A DNA stretch of 64,000 bases. It comes from an uncultured Clostridia bacterium (GTDB lineage: Bacteria > Bacillota > Clostridia > Oscillospirales > Acutalibacteraceae). A model generated the notes under the pieces. The model was not told where the DNA came from. It made no database searches and saw only the letters and a list, made by a program, of their open reading frames with translations. The stretch spans positions 62,001 to 126,000 of the forward strand of contig CALAUI010000024.1 of NCBI GenBank assembly GCA_937892115.1, in the 5' to 3' direction. Positions 9,059 to 17,703 of the stretch are shown here, in pieces (position 1 is the first letter of the stretch; each line of letters begins with the position of its first letter). The position numbers and the translations under genes are program-made.

Positions 9059-9825
9059 ATACCGATCAGCTTCTCAACAAAATCGAAGACATTCTTGACG
9101 CAGGTGCCAAAACAATCAGAAGCGGCAAAATCGCCGTTGATGCAGACGCAATCAGAGCCACCATCGACGAAATCAGAGCAGGTCTGCCCAAGGAGCTTGC
9201 TCAGGCAAAAATCATAGTTGCCGACAGCAACAATATCCTTTCAAAGGCAAAGACCGAATCCGTAAACGCAGTAACGGAAGCTCAGGAAAAATCAAGAGCT
9301 CTCGTTTCCGCCGCAGAGGAAAAGGTAAGAAGTCTTGTTCTCAAGACAGAGGAATACTGCAAGAGCAAGGTTGCGGAAGCAGACGCAGGCGCCAAAAAAA
9401 TCATTGACGATGCGGGCGAAGAAGCAAAGGAAATAAAAGCCAACGCGGAAATTGAAGCGGCTTCCATGGTTGACAACAGCGAGGTCGTTGTTGAAGCCAA
9501 AGCAAAGGCAGACGAAATATATGCTTCCGCAGAGGCAGAGGCACAGGTCACTATCGACAACGCAAATGCAAAGGCGGAGGAAATCATCAGCGCCGCCAAC
9601 GCTCAGGCAGAGGCACGAGAGCAGGAAGCAAAGCAGAACGCCTCCGCAATGGTTGAAAAAGCAAATAAATGGTCGGGTGAAATCCGTACTTCGGCAGTTG
9701 ATTTCCTTGACAATATCATGGCTGCAGCCGACAATGCCCTTACCGGCAGTCTTAACGAGGTCCGCTCCACGAGAGCAAATCTCCGCGGTGTGACCGGTGC
9801 GGCAGAAGAAAAAGATTTAATATAA
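9055..9825 (+). CDS. Alanine/glutamate-rich coiled-coil protein of the coaD operon
   Basis: 256 aa, no catalytic motif recognised. From about residue 45 to 215 the sequence is a long uninterrupted heptad-type coiled coil rich in Ala, Glu and Lys (repeated AEAxA, AKAxEI patterns), resembling the stalk subunits of F/V-type ATPases or DivIVA-like scaffolds only in composition. No signal peptide or membrane segment. Start overlaps the coaD stop (ATGA), so it is co-translated. Similar proteins follow coaD in other Clostridia from general knowledge; function unknown. Confidence 0.75.
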   Translation: MNTDQLLNKIEDILDAGAKTIRSGKIAVDADAIRATIDEIRAGLPKELAQAKIIVADSNNILSKAKTESVNAVTEAQEKSRALVSAAEEKVRSLVLKTEEYCKSKVAEADAGAKKIIDDAGEEAKEIKANAEIEAASMVDNSEVVVEAKAKADEIYASAEAEAQVTIDNANAKAEEIISAANAQAEAREQEAKQNASAMVEKANKWSGEIRTSAVDFLDNIMAAADNALTGSLNEVRSTRANLRGVTGAAEEKDLI

Positions 9826-9844
9826 CAGCAATTCGAGGACAGTA

Positions 9845-10630
9845 ATGGACAAAAGCATTTTCGCAAAAACAAAGTATTTTATCATTGACATGGACGGCAC
9901 CTTTTACCTGAGCGGCAACATCATTGAGGGCTCAAAGGACTTTATCGCAAAGGTAAGGGAAACCGGCAGAGATTTCTACTTTTTCACAAACAATTCTTCA
10001 AATAACGTTGAGGTTTGCAGAGACAAGCTCGCAAAAATGGGCTTCCCCGTTGACGAAACCAGAGTCATCGTTTCGTCTCACGTAGCCGCCGCTTATCTCA
10101 ACAAGCACTATCCCGGCAAAAGGGTTTACCTGCTTGGCAACGAACGGCTGACGGGGGATATGCTCGCCGCCGGAATCAATCTCGTTGAGGATGATCCCGA
10201 TATTGTTTTATTGGGATTTGATACAACTCTGACCTACGAAAAAATAAGAAAAGCCGCCAACTACATAGCCGGCGGAGTGATTTATCTGGCTACACATCCC
10301 GATTTCAACTGCCCCATGGCTGACGGCTTTATGCCTGACACGGGCTCCATGATTGAAATGTTCGCCGCATCCACGGGAAAAAGGCCCGAGGTACTGGGCA
10401 AGCCCATGACGGCAACCGTGGATTACATCACCGATTTACTTCACTGCGAAAGGGACGAGCTGGCATTCGTAGGCGACCGTCTGATGACGGATATCGCAAT
10501 CGGAATGAACCATAATATTCCCTGCGCTCTGGTTTACAGCGGAGTCACCACACCGGAGGAATACGCGGAATCCGAAATCCGTGCATCAGTTGCGGTGAAA
10601 GACCTGAAGGCACTCGGCGACTATCTCTGA
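9845..10630 (+). CDS. HAD-IIA family sugar/nucleotide phosphatase (NagD-like)
   Basis: Haloacid dehalogenase superfamily phosphatase with a large C2 cap, 261 aa. Motif I is FIIDMDGTFYLSG, motif II is FFTNNSSNN, and motif IV is ELAFVGDRLMTDIAIGMNH. TNNSS and GDRxxTDI are typical of the NagD/p-nitrophenyl phosphatase subfamily. Substrate is not predictable. Last gene of the rsmD operon, 19 bases after the coiled-coil gene and followed by a strong terminator. Confidence 0.88.
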   Translation: MDKSIFAKTKYFIIDMDGTFYLSGNIIEGSKDFIAKVRETGRDFYFFTNNSSNNVEVCRDKLAKMGFPVDETRVIVSSHVAAAYLNKHYPGKRVYLLGNERLTGDMLAAGINLVEDDPDIVLLGFDTTLTYEKIRKAANYIAGGVIYLATHPDFNCPMADGFMPDTGSMIEMFAASTGKRPEVLGKPMTATVDYITDLLHCERDELAFVGDRLMTDIAIGMNHNIPCALVYSGVTTPEEYAESEIRASVAVKDLKALGDYL

Positions 10631-10640
10631 CAAAAGCAAA

Positions 10641-10670
10641 AGCAACCGTTGGCAAACGGTTGCTTTTTTA
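10641..10670. terminator. Bidirectional rho-independent terminator
   Basis: Perfect 10-bp stem (AGCAACCGTT / AACGGTTGCT) with a GGCA loop, a T run on the plus side and A-rich sequence on the other, placed between the converging HAD and queT genes, so it can serve both. Confidence 0.85.
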
Positions 10671-10672
10671 TT

Positions 10673-11188
10673 TCATAATTTCATTTTTCCTCTCTTGACG
10701 GCGTAGTACAGTGCCGTGCCCGGGATGAGCATTACCACCGCTTCTCCGAGTGCGACAAACGCACCGCAGGTCAGAAATCCGACCCATTCAAACGGCCCCT
10801 CAACAAAGAAATATTCTATCTCCCATCCCACGATCAGACCGTTCCACAAAGCCGGCATAAGCATTGATATCAAAGGAAATTCTCTGATTTTCATATTCCT
10901 GAAAAGATACATACATACAGCCGAACCCAGAGTGGCGACAGAGCCGAAAATCATATCAAGAGGAAGCCCGGATGCGGCGGAAAAGGCGTTGGAAATAAGG
11001 CATCCGAGGGTAAGTCCCGGTATTGCCGACGGAGTAAAAAGTGCCATAACATTCAGTATTTCCGACACTCTGAACTGAACGGTCATTGATGCCGATCCGG
11101 GTACGAGAAGATTCTGCAGATAGGTGAGCACCGCATAAACGGCGGCAATAACAGCCCCGTAAGCGATACGGTAATTTTTGCTTTTCAC
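10673..11188 (-). CDS. queT: QueT family S-component, queuosine precursor uptake
   Basis: Substrate-binding membrane subunit of an ECF transporter for a queuosine precursor, 171 aa from the chosen start. About five to six hydrophobic segments; family signatures are MTVQFRVSEILNVMALF, the GLTLGCLISN stretch and LWNGLIVGWEIEYFF. I place the start at GTG 11188 (VKSKNYRIAYG): it has the ribosome site TAAGGGGC 8 bases upstream, and a consensus promoter plus a structured leader occupy the upstream part of the longer reading frame that reaches 11293. Energizing proteins EcfA1-A2-T are at 1-2.1 kb. Confidence 0.88.
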   Translation of the reverse strand: MKSKNYRIAYGAVIAAVYAVLTYLQNLLVPGSASMTVQFRVSEILNVMALFTPSAIPGLTLGCLISNAFSAASGLPLDMIFGSVATLGSAVCMYLFRNMKIREFPLISMLMPALWNGLIVGWEIEYFFVEGPFEWVGFLTCGAFVALGEAVVMLIPGTALYYAVKRGKMKL

Positions 11189-11258
11189 GGATATTTGCCC
11201 CTTAGTTTTGTTTTTAGAAGACGGATTTCTCCGCCTGGTCAGGATGTTGCGAACTGAC
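11189..11258 (-). promoter_or_regulatory. Structured queT leader, candidate preQ1-type riboswitch
   Basis: Minus-strand leader running from the predicted transcript start to the queT start. Seen: a 5-bp stem GTCAG/CTGAC (11258-11254 with 11242-11238) closing the loop TTCGCAACATC; a second hairpin GGCGGA-GAAA-TCCGTC (11235-11220); then an A-rich tail ending AAAACAAAACTAAGGGGC (11214-11197) that contains the ribosome site. Class I preQ1 aptamers combine a 5-bp stem, a loop starting UUC/UCG and an AACAAAAC(U)AAGG tail overlapping the ribosome site. The inserted second hairpin is not standard, so this is either a variant or another preQ1 class. queT context supports preQ1 sensing; pseudoknot pairing is inferred, not shown. 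Confidence 0.5.
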
Positions 11259-11264
11259 AGAGGC

Positions 11265-11293
11265 ATTATAGAACAGAAAATGCGGAAAATCAA
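11265..11293 (-). promoter_or_regulatory. Sigma-A-like promoter of queT
   Basis: -35 TTGATT (11293-11288), 17-bp spacer, -10 TATAAT (11270-11265). It directly follows the yebC terminator and sets the queT leader to about 70 bases. Confidence 0.75.
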
Positions 11294-11296
11294 GAT

Positions 11297-11334
11297 AAAA
11301 TTAAAGGCAGACGCACGGTAAAATGCGTCTGCCT
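11297..11334 (-). terminator. Rho-independent terminator of yebC
   Basis: 11-bp perfect stem AGGCAGACGCA / TGCGTCTGCCT (11305-11334) with an 8-base loop, followed on the minus strand by TTTAATTTTAT. Lies 32 bases past the yebC stop and just before the queT promoter. Confidence 0.85.
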
Positions 11335-11365
11335 CCTGCTTTTATTCAGATATACCGACCGGAAA

Positions 11366-12103
11366 TCATTCCGCGTCGTCGGCATTCTCCCAGTTATGCC
11401 ATACACCCTGAATGTCATCGTTATCCTCAAACATTTCAAGCATCTTGGACATATTCTGCATATCCTCCTGCTCGGTAAGAGCAACCATTGTTGAGGGGAT
11501 ATATGCAACCTCTGCGGAAAGGAATTTGTAGCCCTTTGCGGAAAGCGCTTCACTTACTGCACCGCAGTCATAGGGATCGGTACGTACTTCAAAGATGCCT
11601 TCGTCGGAAAGGAAATCAGTAGCACCTGCTTCAAGTGCATCTTCCATAAGCTTTTCTTCGTCAACATCTTCGCTTTCAAGGATAATCTGACCCTGCTTTT
11701 CAAAGAGGAAGGATACGGAACCGCTCTGGCCCATATTTCCGCCGTACTTATCAAAATAGTGACGTACGTCGCCTGCGGTACGGTTACGGTTATCGGTAAG
11801 TGCTTCAACGATTACGGCAATGCCCTTGGGACCGTAGCCCTCGTAAACGATTGTTTCGTAGCTTGCGCCGCCCTGCTCGCCTGCTGCCTTCTTGATAATT
11901 CTTTCAATATTTTCGTTGGGAACGTTATTTGCCTTTGCCTTTGCGATTACGTCCTTGAGCTTGGAGTTCTCGGCAGGATTGGGGCCGCCTTCACGAACGA
12001 TAACGGCTATTTCTCTGCCGATTTTTGTAAACACCTTTGCACGGGCGTTATCCGTCTTTTCTTTTTTACGCTTGATGGTACTCCATTTTGAATGTCCTGA
12101 CAT
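11366..12103 (-). CDS. yebC: YebC/PmpR family (TACO1-like) protein
   Basis: 245 aa, complete. The opening MSGHSKWSTIKRKKEK is diagnostic of the family, as is EGYGPKGIAVIVEALTDNRNRT. Members were first named as DNA-binding regulators; more recent work on homologues links them to translation of polyproline stretches, so the molecular role here is open. It is monocistronic, with a consensus promoter upstream and a strong terminator downstream. Confidence 0.95.
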   Translation of the reverse strand: MSGHSKWSTIKRKKEKTDNARAKVFTKIGREIAVIVREGGPNPAENSKLKDVIAKAKANNVPNENIERIIKKAAGEQGGASYETIVYEGYGPKGIAVIVEALTDNRNRTAGDVRHYFDKYGGNMGQSGSVSFLFEKQGQIILESEDVDEEKLMEDALEAGATDFLSDEGIFEVRTDPYDCGAVSEALSAKGYKFLSAEVAYIPSTMVALTEQEDMQNMSKMLEMFEDNDDIQGVWHNWENADDAE

Positions 12104-12137
12104 AAGGAAACCTCATTTCTGATTTTTTAACTGATTT

Positions 12138-12166
12138 ATTATAGTATGCGACATATTTTTTGTCAA
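12138..12166 (-). promoter_or_regulatory. Consensus sigma-A promoter of yebC
   Basis: Exact TTGACA (12166-12161), 17-bp spacer, exact TATAAT (12143-12138), 35 bases upstream of the yebC start. Confidence 0.8.
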
Positions 12167-12185
12167 GAAATATTTACCGAAATCC

Positions 12186-12572
12186 TTATTTCATAAGGGA
12201 ATACAGTTCTCTTATCCTGTCAATTTTCCCCTCAAGGTAGAGTCGTCCGAAAAGAGACTCCAGCCCCGTGGCGTAATGATAATCCGCACCGGACTGATTT
12301 TTCGGGGTGCTTCCGGGATGAGCGTTTCTGCCTCTTTTGAATATTTCAAGCTCATCCTCCGTAAGGGAATCCATAATTTTTCTTACGGATTCCGCCTGAG
12401 CGGAGGCGCAGACCTTTGATGCGGCTGCCTTGTGAAGCTCCTTTACCGGTCTGTTTGCTTCAAGTATAAGTTCCTCTCTCACCAGCAAATCAAATACGGT
12501 ATCGCCGATAAAGGCAAGGGCAAGGGGACTGTATGAGGCGGGATTTATCTTATTTTCCTGCAAAATAATCAC
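12186..12572 (-). CDS. mrnC: Mini-ribonuclease III (MrnC)
   Basis: Catalytic-domain-only RNase III that matures 23S rRNA ends in Firmicutes, 128 aa. The RNase III signature appears as LALAFIGDTVFDLLVRE near residue 18, with the second acidic motif near TGLESLFGRLYLEGK. There is no double-stranded-RNA-binding domain, as expected. It starts 1 base after the obgE stop and is likely co-transcribed with it. Confidence 0.9.
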   Translation of the reverse strand: MIILQENKINPASYSPLALAFIGDTVFDLLVREELILEANRPVKELHKAAASKVCASAQAESVRKIMDSLTEDELEIFKRGRNAHPGSTPKNQSGADYHYATGLESLFGRLYLEGKIDRIRELYSLMK

Positions 12573-12573
12573 C

Positions 12574-13845
12574 TTAGTTTATAAATTCAAATTCAAAATC
12601 GTAGATTGATACGACGTCACCCTCCTGAATGCCTTTTTCATGAAGAGCATCAATTATGCCGCTTGAAATAAGCACTCTCTGGAAATACTGAAGAGACTCG
12701 TAATCCTCAAGGTCGCTTCTCTGAATGATTCTGAGAAGCCAGGGTGCCTCAACGAAGTAAACGTCGTCCTCCACTCTGATTGTAAAGCTCTTGTCGCTTG
12801 TCTTTTCAAACAGCTCAACGGGAATCTGCTCGGTTTCGTACCTTTTGATGGGAGGAAGTGTCAGAAGCTTATTCCACAAGGCATTGACGATTTCCTGCGT
12901 GCCCTCCTGAATGGGTGCGCACATGGTATAAAACTCGTAGCCCTGACCTTCAAAATAGTCACGGAGCTTCTCAACCTGCCCGTCCTCACAAAGGTCAATT
13001 TTATTGGCAACAACAATCTGCGGTCTTTCGGCAAGCTCGGGATTGAATTTCTCAAGCTCCCCGTTAATGATGTGAAAATCCTCAATGGGGTCTCTGCCTT
13101 CACTGCCGGCGGCGTCAAGGATATGTACCAGCAGACGGCAGCGGTCAACGTGTCTGAGGAATTCGTGTCCCAGACCTACACCGTCACCCGCACCTTCAAT
13201 CAGGCCGGGAATATCCGCCATTACGAAGGAATTTCCTCCGCCCATGTCAATAACACCCAGAACGGGTGTGATAGTGGTGAAATGATAGTTTGCGATTACG
13301 GGCTTTGCTTCGCTGACGACCGAGATGAGAGTGGATTTGCCCACGTTGGGAAAGCCGAGAAGTCCTACATCGGCAAGGAGCTTAAGTTCAAGGGAAACAT
13401 CCCATTCCTCACCGGGAGTACCCTCCTTTGCAAAACGGGGAACCTGCCTTGTGGGAGTGGCAAAATGGGGATTGCCCCAACCGCCTCTGCCTCCCTTTGC
13501 GGCAATGAAGGGCTCGTCCGTGGACATATCAGCCATAACCGCTCCGCTTTCAACCTCACGGATAATGGTGCCTCTGGGAACGAGGATAACCAGATCTTCA
13601 CCGCTTCTGCCGTTTTTGCGGCCTCCCGAACCGGGCTCGCCGTTGGGTGCGGTGTATTTTCTCTTATACCTGAAATCCGTAAGAGTGGCAAGGTTATCGT
13701 CAACCTTGAATACTATATTTCCGCCTCTGCCGCCGTCACCGCCGTCGGGACCGCCTGCAGCCACGTACTTTTCTCTGCGAAAGCTGACGGCTCCGTTGCC
13801 GCCGTTGCCCGCTTTGATTTTGATTTTTGCCTTATCAATAAACAT
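12574..13845 (-). CDS. obgE: GTPase ObgE/CgtA
   Basis: Essential ribosome-assembly and stress GTPase, 423 aa. Domains: glycine-rich Obg fold (residues about 1-158, GGNGGNGAVSFRREK), G domain with GFPNVGKSTLIS, DIPGLIEGA and NKID, and a C-terminal OCT domain ending VSIYDFEFEFIN. I use the second ATG (MFIDKAKIKI), the usual Obg opening; the ATG three codons upstream lies only 2 bases from the GGAGG ribosome site. Own promoter TTGTAA-17-TATAAT upstream. Confidence 0.96.
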   Translation of the reverse strand: MFIDKAKIKIKAGNGGNGAVSFRREKYVAAGGPDGGDGGRGGNIVFKVDDNLATLTDFRYKRKYTAPNGEPGSGGRKNGRSGEDLVILVPRGTIIREVESGAVMADMSTDEPFIAAKGGRGGWGNPHFATPTRQVPRFAKEGTPGEEWDVSLELKLLADVGLLGFPNVGKSTLISVVSEAKPVIANYHFTTITPVLGVIDMGGGNSFVMADIPGLIEGAGDGVGLGHEFLRHVDRCRLLVHILDAAGSEGRDPIEDFHIINGELEKFNPELAERPQIVVANKIDLCEDGQVEKLRDYFEGQGYEFYTMCAPIQEGTQEIVNALWNKLLTLPPIKRYETEQIPVELFEKTSDKSFTIRVEDDVYFVEAPWLLRIIQRSDLEDYESLQYFQRVLISSGIIDALHEKGIQEGDVVSIYDFEFEFIN

Positions 13846-13875
13846 AATTTCCATTTCCTCCGTATAACTTGCAAG

Positions 13876-13904
13876 ATTATACTACCGAAAAACCGAATTT
13901 ACAA
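13876..13904 (-). promoter_or_regulatory. Sigma-A-like promoter of obgE-mrnC
   Basis: -35 TTGTAA (13904-13899), 17-bp spacer, -10 TATAAT (13881-13876), in the 65-bp gap between uvrC and obgE. Confidence 0.7.
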
Positions 13905-13910
13905 CACTTT

Positions 13911-15749
13911 TTATGAGTGAAACGCTTCATACACCGCTTTTGCGGCATTTTTATTCATACCTTTTACCTCCGAAAGCTCCTTTTCCGTTGCTTCGGAGAT
14001 TGCTTTTACCGTCTTGAAATGCTTAAGAAGTGCCTTCGCCCTTGTCTCTCCCACTCCCTCAATGCAGGTGAGCGTGGTGGAAACAGCCGATTTCTTATTT
14101 TTTGTACGGTGATAGCTGACGGAATACCTGTGGACCTCCTCCTGAATGGTTGAGCACAGCGTGAACGCGGCTCTTTTTGAGGTGAATGAAATTTCTCCTC
14201 CCGATGCGGCTACCGCCCTCGTTCTGTGGTGAGAATCCTTGACAAGTCCGAAAAGAGGCACGTCGATTCCGTGGGCCCTGAGTACGGGTAAGACCGCATT
14301 GACCTGACCCTGACCGCCGTCAAGAAGAATCAGATCGGGAAGCCGTCCGAAGCCCTCTCCGCTGTCTTTGTTCTGTTCATATTCGGTAAGACGTCTGTCC
14401 ATGACCTCCGCCATTGAAGCATAGTCGTCCTGACCGCTGAATCCCTTGATGCTGAAGCGCTTGTATGCTTTTTTGAAGGGCAATCCGTTTCTGAATACCA
14501 CCATTCCCGCGACGTTATTCGTGCCGGCTGTATGGGATATATCGTAGGACTCGATAAACTCGGGAGGACGGGATAATCCCAGCATCTGACCGAGTTCGTC
14601 AAGGGCGGCTGTGGACTTACCGGTTCTGCCCATATAGAGCGCGAGTTTTTCCGCAGCATTTGAGCGGCACATTTCAACGAGAGAATGCTGTTCACCTCTC
14701 TGCGGAAGGGCAATCGTGACCTTTCTGCCCGCCACGGAAGAAAGCCACTCGGAAAGCAGTCCCGAATCCTCCACGTCGCCGTCAACCGCAATTCTCGGCG
14801 GCACCTTATCCCTCATTGAATAGTAGCTTCTGATAAGCTCGTATCTTGCGGCACTCATATCCTCGGGCAAGTCTATAATAAAATGCTCGCTGTCAAACAG
14901 ACGGTAATTATCAAATCGCAGTACCGAAAGACACGCCTTCGGATTAAGACCCTGAGAGGCAGTGACTATTGCAAAAACGTCCTGCTCCTTTACCGGAGCC
15001 GCCACCACCTTCTGACTGTCGGAAATTCTGTTGATTGCCTTGATTGTATCTCTGATTGACGCCGCCTTTTCGTATTCCTCGTTTTCGGATGCCTGCATCA
15101 TTTTTTCAGTGAGTTCCCTGATTACCTTCTCGGAGCCGTCGGTAATGAATTCAAGGGCTCTTTCCACGTTCAGATTGTGCTGTTCCCTTGTAATTTTACC
15201 CGCGCACGGAGCGGAGCATTGACCGATTGCATGGTTGAGGCAGGGCCTGCTTTTGCCGTATTCGGCGGGAAATCTCTTATTGCATTGGGGAATGCCGAAT
15301 ATCTTTTTTGCTCTGTCAACCGCAGTTGAGAGCCCCGCTGAACTCATATACGGACCGATGTATTTCGCTTTTTCGTCGTCCCTCTGAAAAACAACGCGGA
15401 AATTTTTCCAGTCTCCGTTTTCGATTTTTATATAGCTGTATCCCTTGTCATCCTTGAGCAGGATGTTATATTTCGGAGTGTGCTGCTTGATGAGAGAGCA
15501 TTCGAGTACAAGGGCTTCAAATTCGCTGTCACAGAGAATGAAGTCAAAATCGTCAACATTCTCCACCATTTTACGTACCTTAAGGGTATGGTTATTCTGT
15601 GAGCCGAAATACTGGCTGACTCTGTTTTTGAGTGCCTTCGCCTTGCCGATGTAAATTATCTCTTTGCTCTTGTTTTTCATGATATAGACCCCGGGCGTAA
15701 GGGGCAGAGACATGGCCTTTTTTCTTAACTTGCCCATTTTTTCGTTCAC
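13911..15749 (-). CDS. uvrC: Excinuclease ABC subunit C (UvrC)
   Basis: Nucleotide excision repair dual-incision nuclease, 612 aa. GIY-YIG domain at the N-terminus (LTPGVYIMKNK...IIYIGKAK), a cysteine cluster RPCLNHAIGQCSAPC that in UvrC can bind an iron-sulfur cluster, the UvrB-contact UVR helix (ENEEYEKAASIRD), the RNase H-like 3'... domain around ESYDISHTAGT, and C-terminal helix-hairpin-helix motifs (IEGVGETRAKALL). GTG start, chosen for the GGAGGTGA site 7 bases upstream. Confidence 0.97.
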   Translation of the reverse strand: MNEKMGKLRKKAMSLPLTPGVYIMKNKSKEIIYIGKAKALKNRVSQYFGSQNNHTLKVRKMVENVDDFDFILCDSEFEALVLECSLIKQHTPKYNILLKDDKGYSYIKIENGDWKNFRVVFQRDDEKAKYIGPYMSSAGLSTAVDRAKKIFGIPQCNKRFPAEYGKSRPCLNHAIGQCSAPCAGKITREQHNLNVERALEFITDGSEKVIRELTEKMMQASENEEYEKAASIRDTIKAINRISDSQKVVAAPVKEQDVFAIVTASQGLNPKACLSVLRFDNYRLFDSEHFIIDLPEDMSAARYELIRSYYSMRDKVPPRIAVDGDVEDSGLLSEWLSSVAGRKVTIALPQRGEQHSLVEMCRSNAAEKLALYMGRTGKSTAALDELGQMLGLSRPPEFIESYDISHTAGTNNVAGMVVFRNGLPFKKAYKRFSIKGFSGQDDYASMAEVMDRRLTEYEQNKDSGEGFGRLPDLILLDGGQGQVNAVLPVLRAHGIDVPLFGLVKDSHHRTRAVAASGGEISFTSKRAAFTLCSTIQEEVHRYSVSYHRTKNKKSAVSTTLTCIEGVGETRAKALLKHFKTVKAISEATEKELSEVKGMNKNAAKAVYEAFHS

Positions 15750-15777
15750 AGAATCACCTCCTTTTGCATACCGTATA

Positions 15778-15806
15778 ATTTTATCATATCGGCATTACTA
15801 TGTCAA
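15778..15806 (-). promoter_or_regulatory. Sigma-A promoter of uvrC
   Basis: -35 TTGACA (15806-15801), 17-bp spacer, -10 TAAAAT (15783-15778), about 28 bases before the start codon. No LexA-type box (GAACN4GTTC or GAAC-N4-like) was recognised around it. Confidence 0.7.
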
Positions 15807-15876
15807 ACTGCCGAAAAATAAATATATTTGTATTTTTTGTTAAATTTTTTCGGTTGCATTTTGTAAAATATACATA

Positions 15877-15905
15877 ATGACATTGTTTTCTCTTTCGGGT
15901 ATAAT
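15877..15905 (+). promoter_or_regulatory. Sigma-A-like promoter of the acyl-CoA synthetase gene
   Basis: -35 ATGACA (15877-15882), 17-bp spacer, -10 TATAAT (15900-15905); leader of about 80 bases. Confidence 0.65.
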
Positions 15906-15991
15906 ATGGGCACTGTTTTATAAGGAAATTTGCAGCCGGATACATAGGTAAATCTGCAGATGGAATCTCAGACGAAAGGAACGGACACACT

Positions 15992-17638
15992 ATGAAAGAC
16001 GATATCGGCGTAATTGACCCCAAATTTGTAGAAGAAATCACAAAGCTCAAAACCCTTAAGGAAATCATCGTATACGGCACGAAAAAGGGCGGAGATAAAA
16101 GACAGTTTGTCTTCCTTGATGCAAACAAAAACGAGGACGAAAGAACCTTCAATCAGACCTGGGACGAAATAACCGCTCTGGGTACTTATTACTATCTTCA
16201 CGGTATTGACGGTCAGAAAAAGGTTGCCATCATAGCGGAAAATTCCTACGAGTGGATAGTAAGCTACTATTCAACCCTTATCGGCGGCAATATCGCCGTT
16301 CCCATGGATATGAAAATCGGTGTTGACGACCTTTGTGACCAGCTCGTCAGAGGCGGATGCGATGCACTCGTTTACGACGAAAAGAACGCACCCGTTGCCG
16401 AAGCAATAAAGCAGATGCCCGAAAGTCAGGTAAAAGAATTTTTCTTCATTCCCGACTTCCCCAAATACAAGGAAGAAGGCAGAGCCGCAAGAGATGCGGG
16501 CGATACAAGATGCGTTGATGCGGAGGTAAAGCCCGAAGACCTTGCATGTATCGTTTACACCTCCGGTACCACCGGAAAGAGCAAGGGCGTTATGCTCTCT
16601 CACTACAACATCACCACCGACGTAACCGCTTCCTGCTCCGTTCAGGCAGGCAGACAGGCCATCGGTTTCCTTCCCCTTAACCATACATTCTGCTGGGTAG
16701 GCGCTCTCTTCTCGGGCTACCTGCTTGCGGAATGGGGATATATCTGCGACGGCATCAAGAACATTCAGAGGGATATGCAGAAGTATCATCCCGAGAATTT
16801 CTCAGCCGTTCCCCTTGTGGTAAATACAATCTATGACCGTATCTGGAAGACGGCAAGAAAGACCGGCAGAGAGGAAGCTCTCAAAAAAGGCCTTAAAATC
16901 AGCAAGTTCCTTTATTCCCACGGTATCGATGCACGCAGAAAGATTTTCAAGCAGGTCATTGATAATCTGGGCGGAGAGCTGAATATCATCATCTGCGGCG
17001 GTGCAAACCTTGACCCCAAATATGAGCAGGGTATGATTGATTTCGGTATTCAGATTCTCAACGGCTTCGGCATGACCGAATGCTCACCCGCCGTTACAGT
17101 AAACCTGAGAAACGACTATAAAATCGGCAGCTGCGGCAAAGCTCTTCCCTGCTGTGAAATCAAGGTAGTTGACCCCGATGAATTCGGCGTAGGCGAAATC
17201 TACGTCAAGGGTACCAACGTAATGCAGGGTTACTACAACGACCCCGAAGCCACCGCTGCGGTATTTGACGGCGAATGGCTGAAGACCGGTGACCTGGGCA
17301 GAATCGATGAGGACGGCTTCCTCTTCTTCGTAGGACGCGAAAAGAATCTTATAGTTCTCTCAAACGGCAAAAACGTTTCTCCCGAGGAAATCGAGGATAA
17401 GCTTGTCTGCATTGACTACGTTTCCGAGGTGCTCGTTTATACCGAGGACGACAGAATCTGTGCGGAATTCTTCCTCAACGAAGAGGATTATCCCGATGCA
17501 CGAGAGAAGCTCAACGATGATGTTCACGCCGTAAACGCAAAGCTTCCCCAGTTCAAGAGAGTTACAAAAATCAAAGTCAGAGACGATGAATTCCCCAAGA
17601 CCACCACAATGAAAATCGTCAGAAACAGAAAGAACTGA
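15992..17638 (+). CDS. AMP-dependent synthetase, long-chain acyl-CoA ligase type
   Basis: ANL-superfamily enzyme of 548 aa that activates a carboxylic acid as acyl-AMP and then as a thioester. Visible core motifs: the phosphate loop YTSGTTGKSKGVMLSH (about residue 188), the A5 motif NGFGMTECSP, the A7 motif KTGDLGRIDEDGFLFFVGR and the C-terminal catalytic-lysine region FPKTTTMKI. The pattern suits long-chain fatty acyl-CoA synthetases (FadD15-like) more than acetyl-CoA synthetase. Monocistronic between its promoter and the rpsF promoter; the acid substrate is not determinable. Confidence 0.88.
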   Translation: MKDDIGVIDPKFVEEITKLKTLKEIIVYGTKKGGDKRQFVFLDANKNEDERTFNQTWDEITALGTYYYLHGIDGQKKVAIIAENSYEWIVSYYSTLIGGNIAVPMDMKIGVDDLCDQLVRGGCDALVYDEKNAPVAEAIKQMPESQVKEFFFIPDFPKYKEEGRAARDAGDTRCVDAEVKPEDLACIVYTSGTTGKSKGVMLSHYNITTDVTASCSVQAGRQAIGFLPLNHTFCWVGALFSGYLLAEWGYICDGIKNIQRDMQKYHPENFSAVPLVVNTIYDRIWKTARKTGREEALKKGLKISKFLYSHGIDARRKIFKQVIDNLGGELNIIICGGANLDPKYEQGMIDFGIQILNGFGMTECSPAVTVNLRNDYKIGSCGKALPCCEIKVVDPDEFGVGEIYVKGTNVMQGYYNDPEATAAVFDGEWLKTGDLGRIDEDGFLFFVGREKNLIVLSNGKNVSPEEIEDKLVCIDYVSEVLVYTEDDRICAEFFLNEEDYPDAREKLNDDVHAVNAKLPQFKRVTKIKVRDDEFPKTTTMKIVRNRKN

Positions 17639-17666
17639 CATATATTGAAATAAAAGAAAAAATTTC

Positions 17667-17695
17667 TTGACTTTTAATATTTGTTATGATAAAAT
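17667..17695 (+). promoter_or_regulatory. Sigma-A promoter of rpsF-ssb-rpsR
   Basis: -35 TTGACT (17667-17672), 17-bp spacer, -10 TAAAAT (17690-17695). Transcript start expected near 17702. Confidence 0.7.
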
Positions 17696-17703
17696 CCATA
17701 AAC

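Noticed and set aside
13072..13920. Long plus-strand frame opposite obgE
   Set aside because: Shadow of obgE: it follows the reverse frame of a strongly conserved GTPase and lacks a ribosome site.
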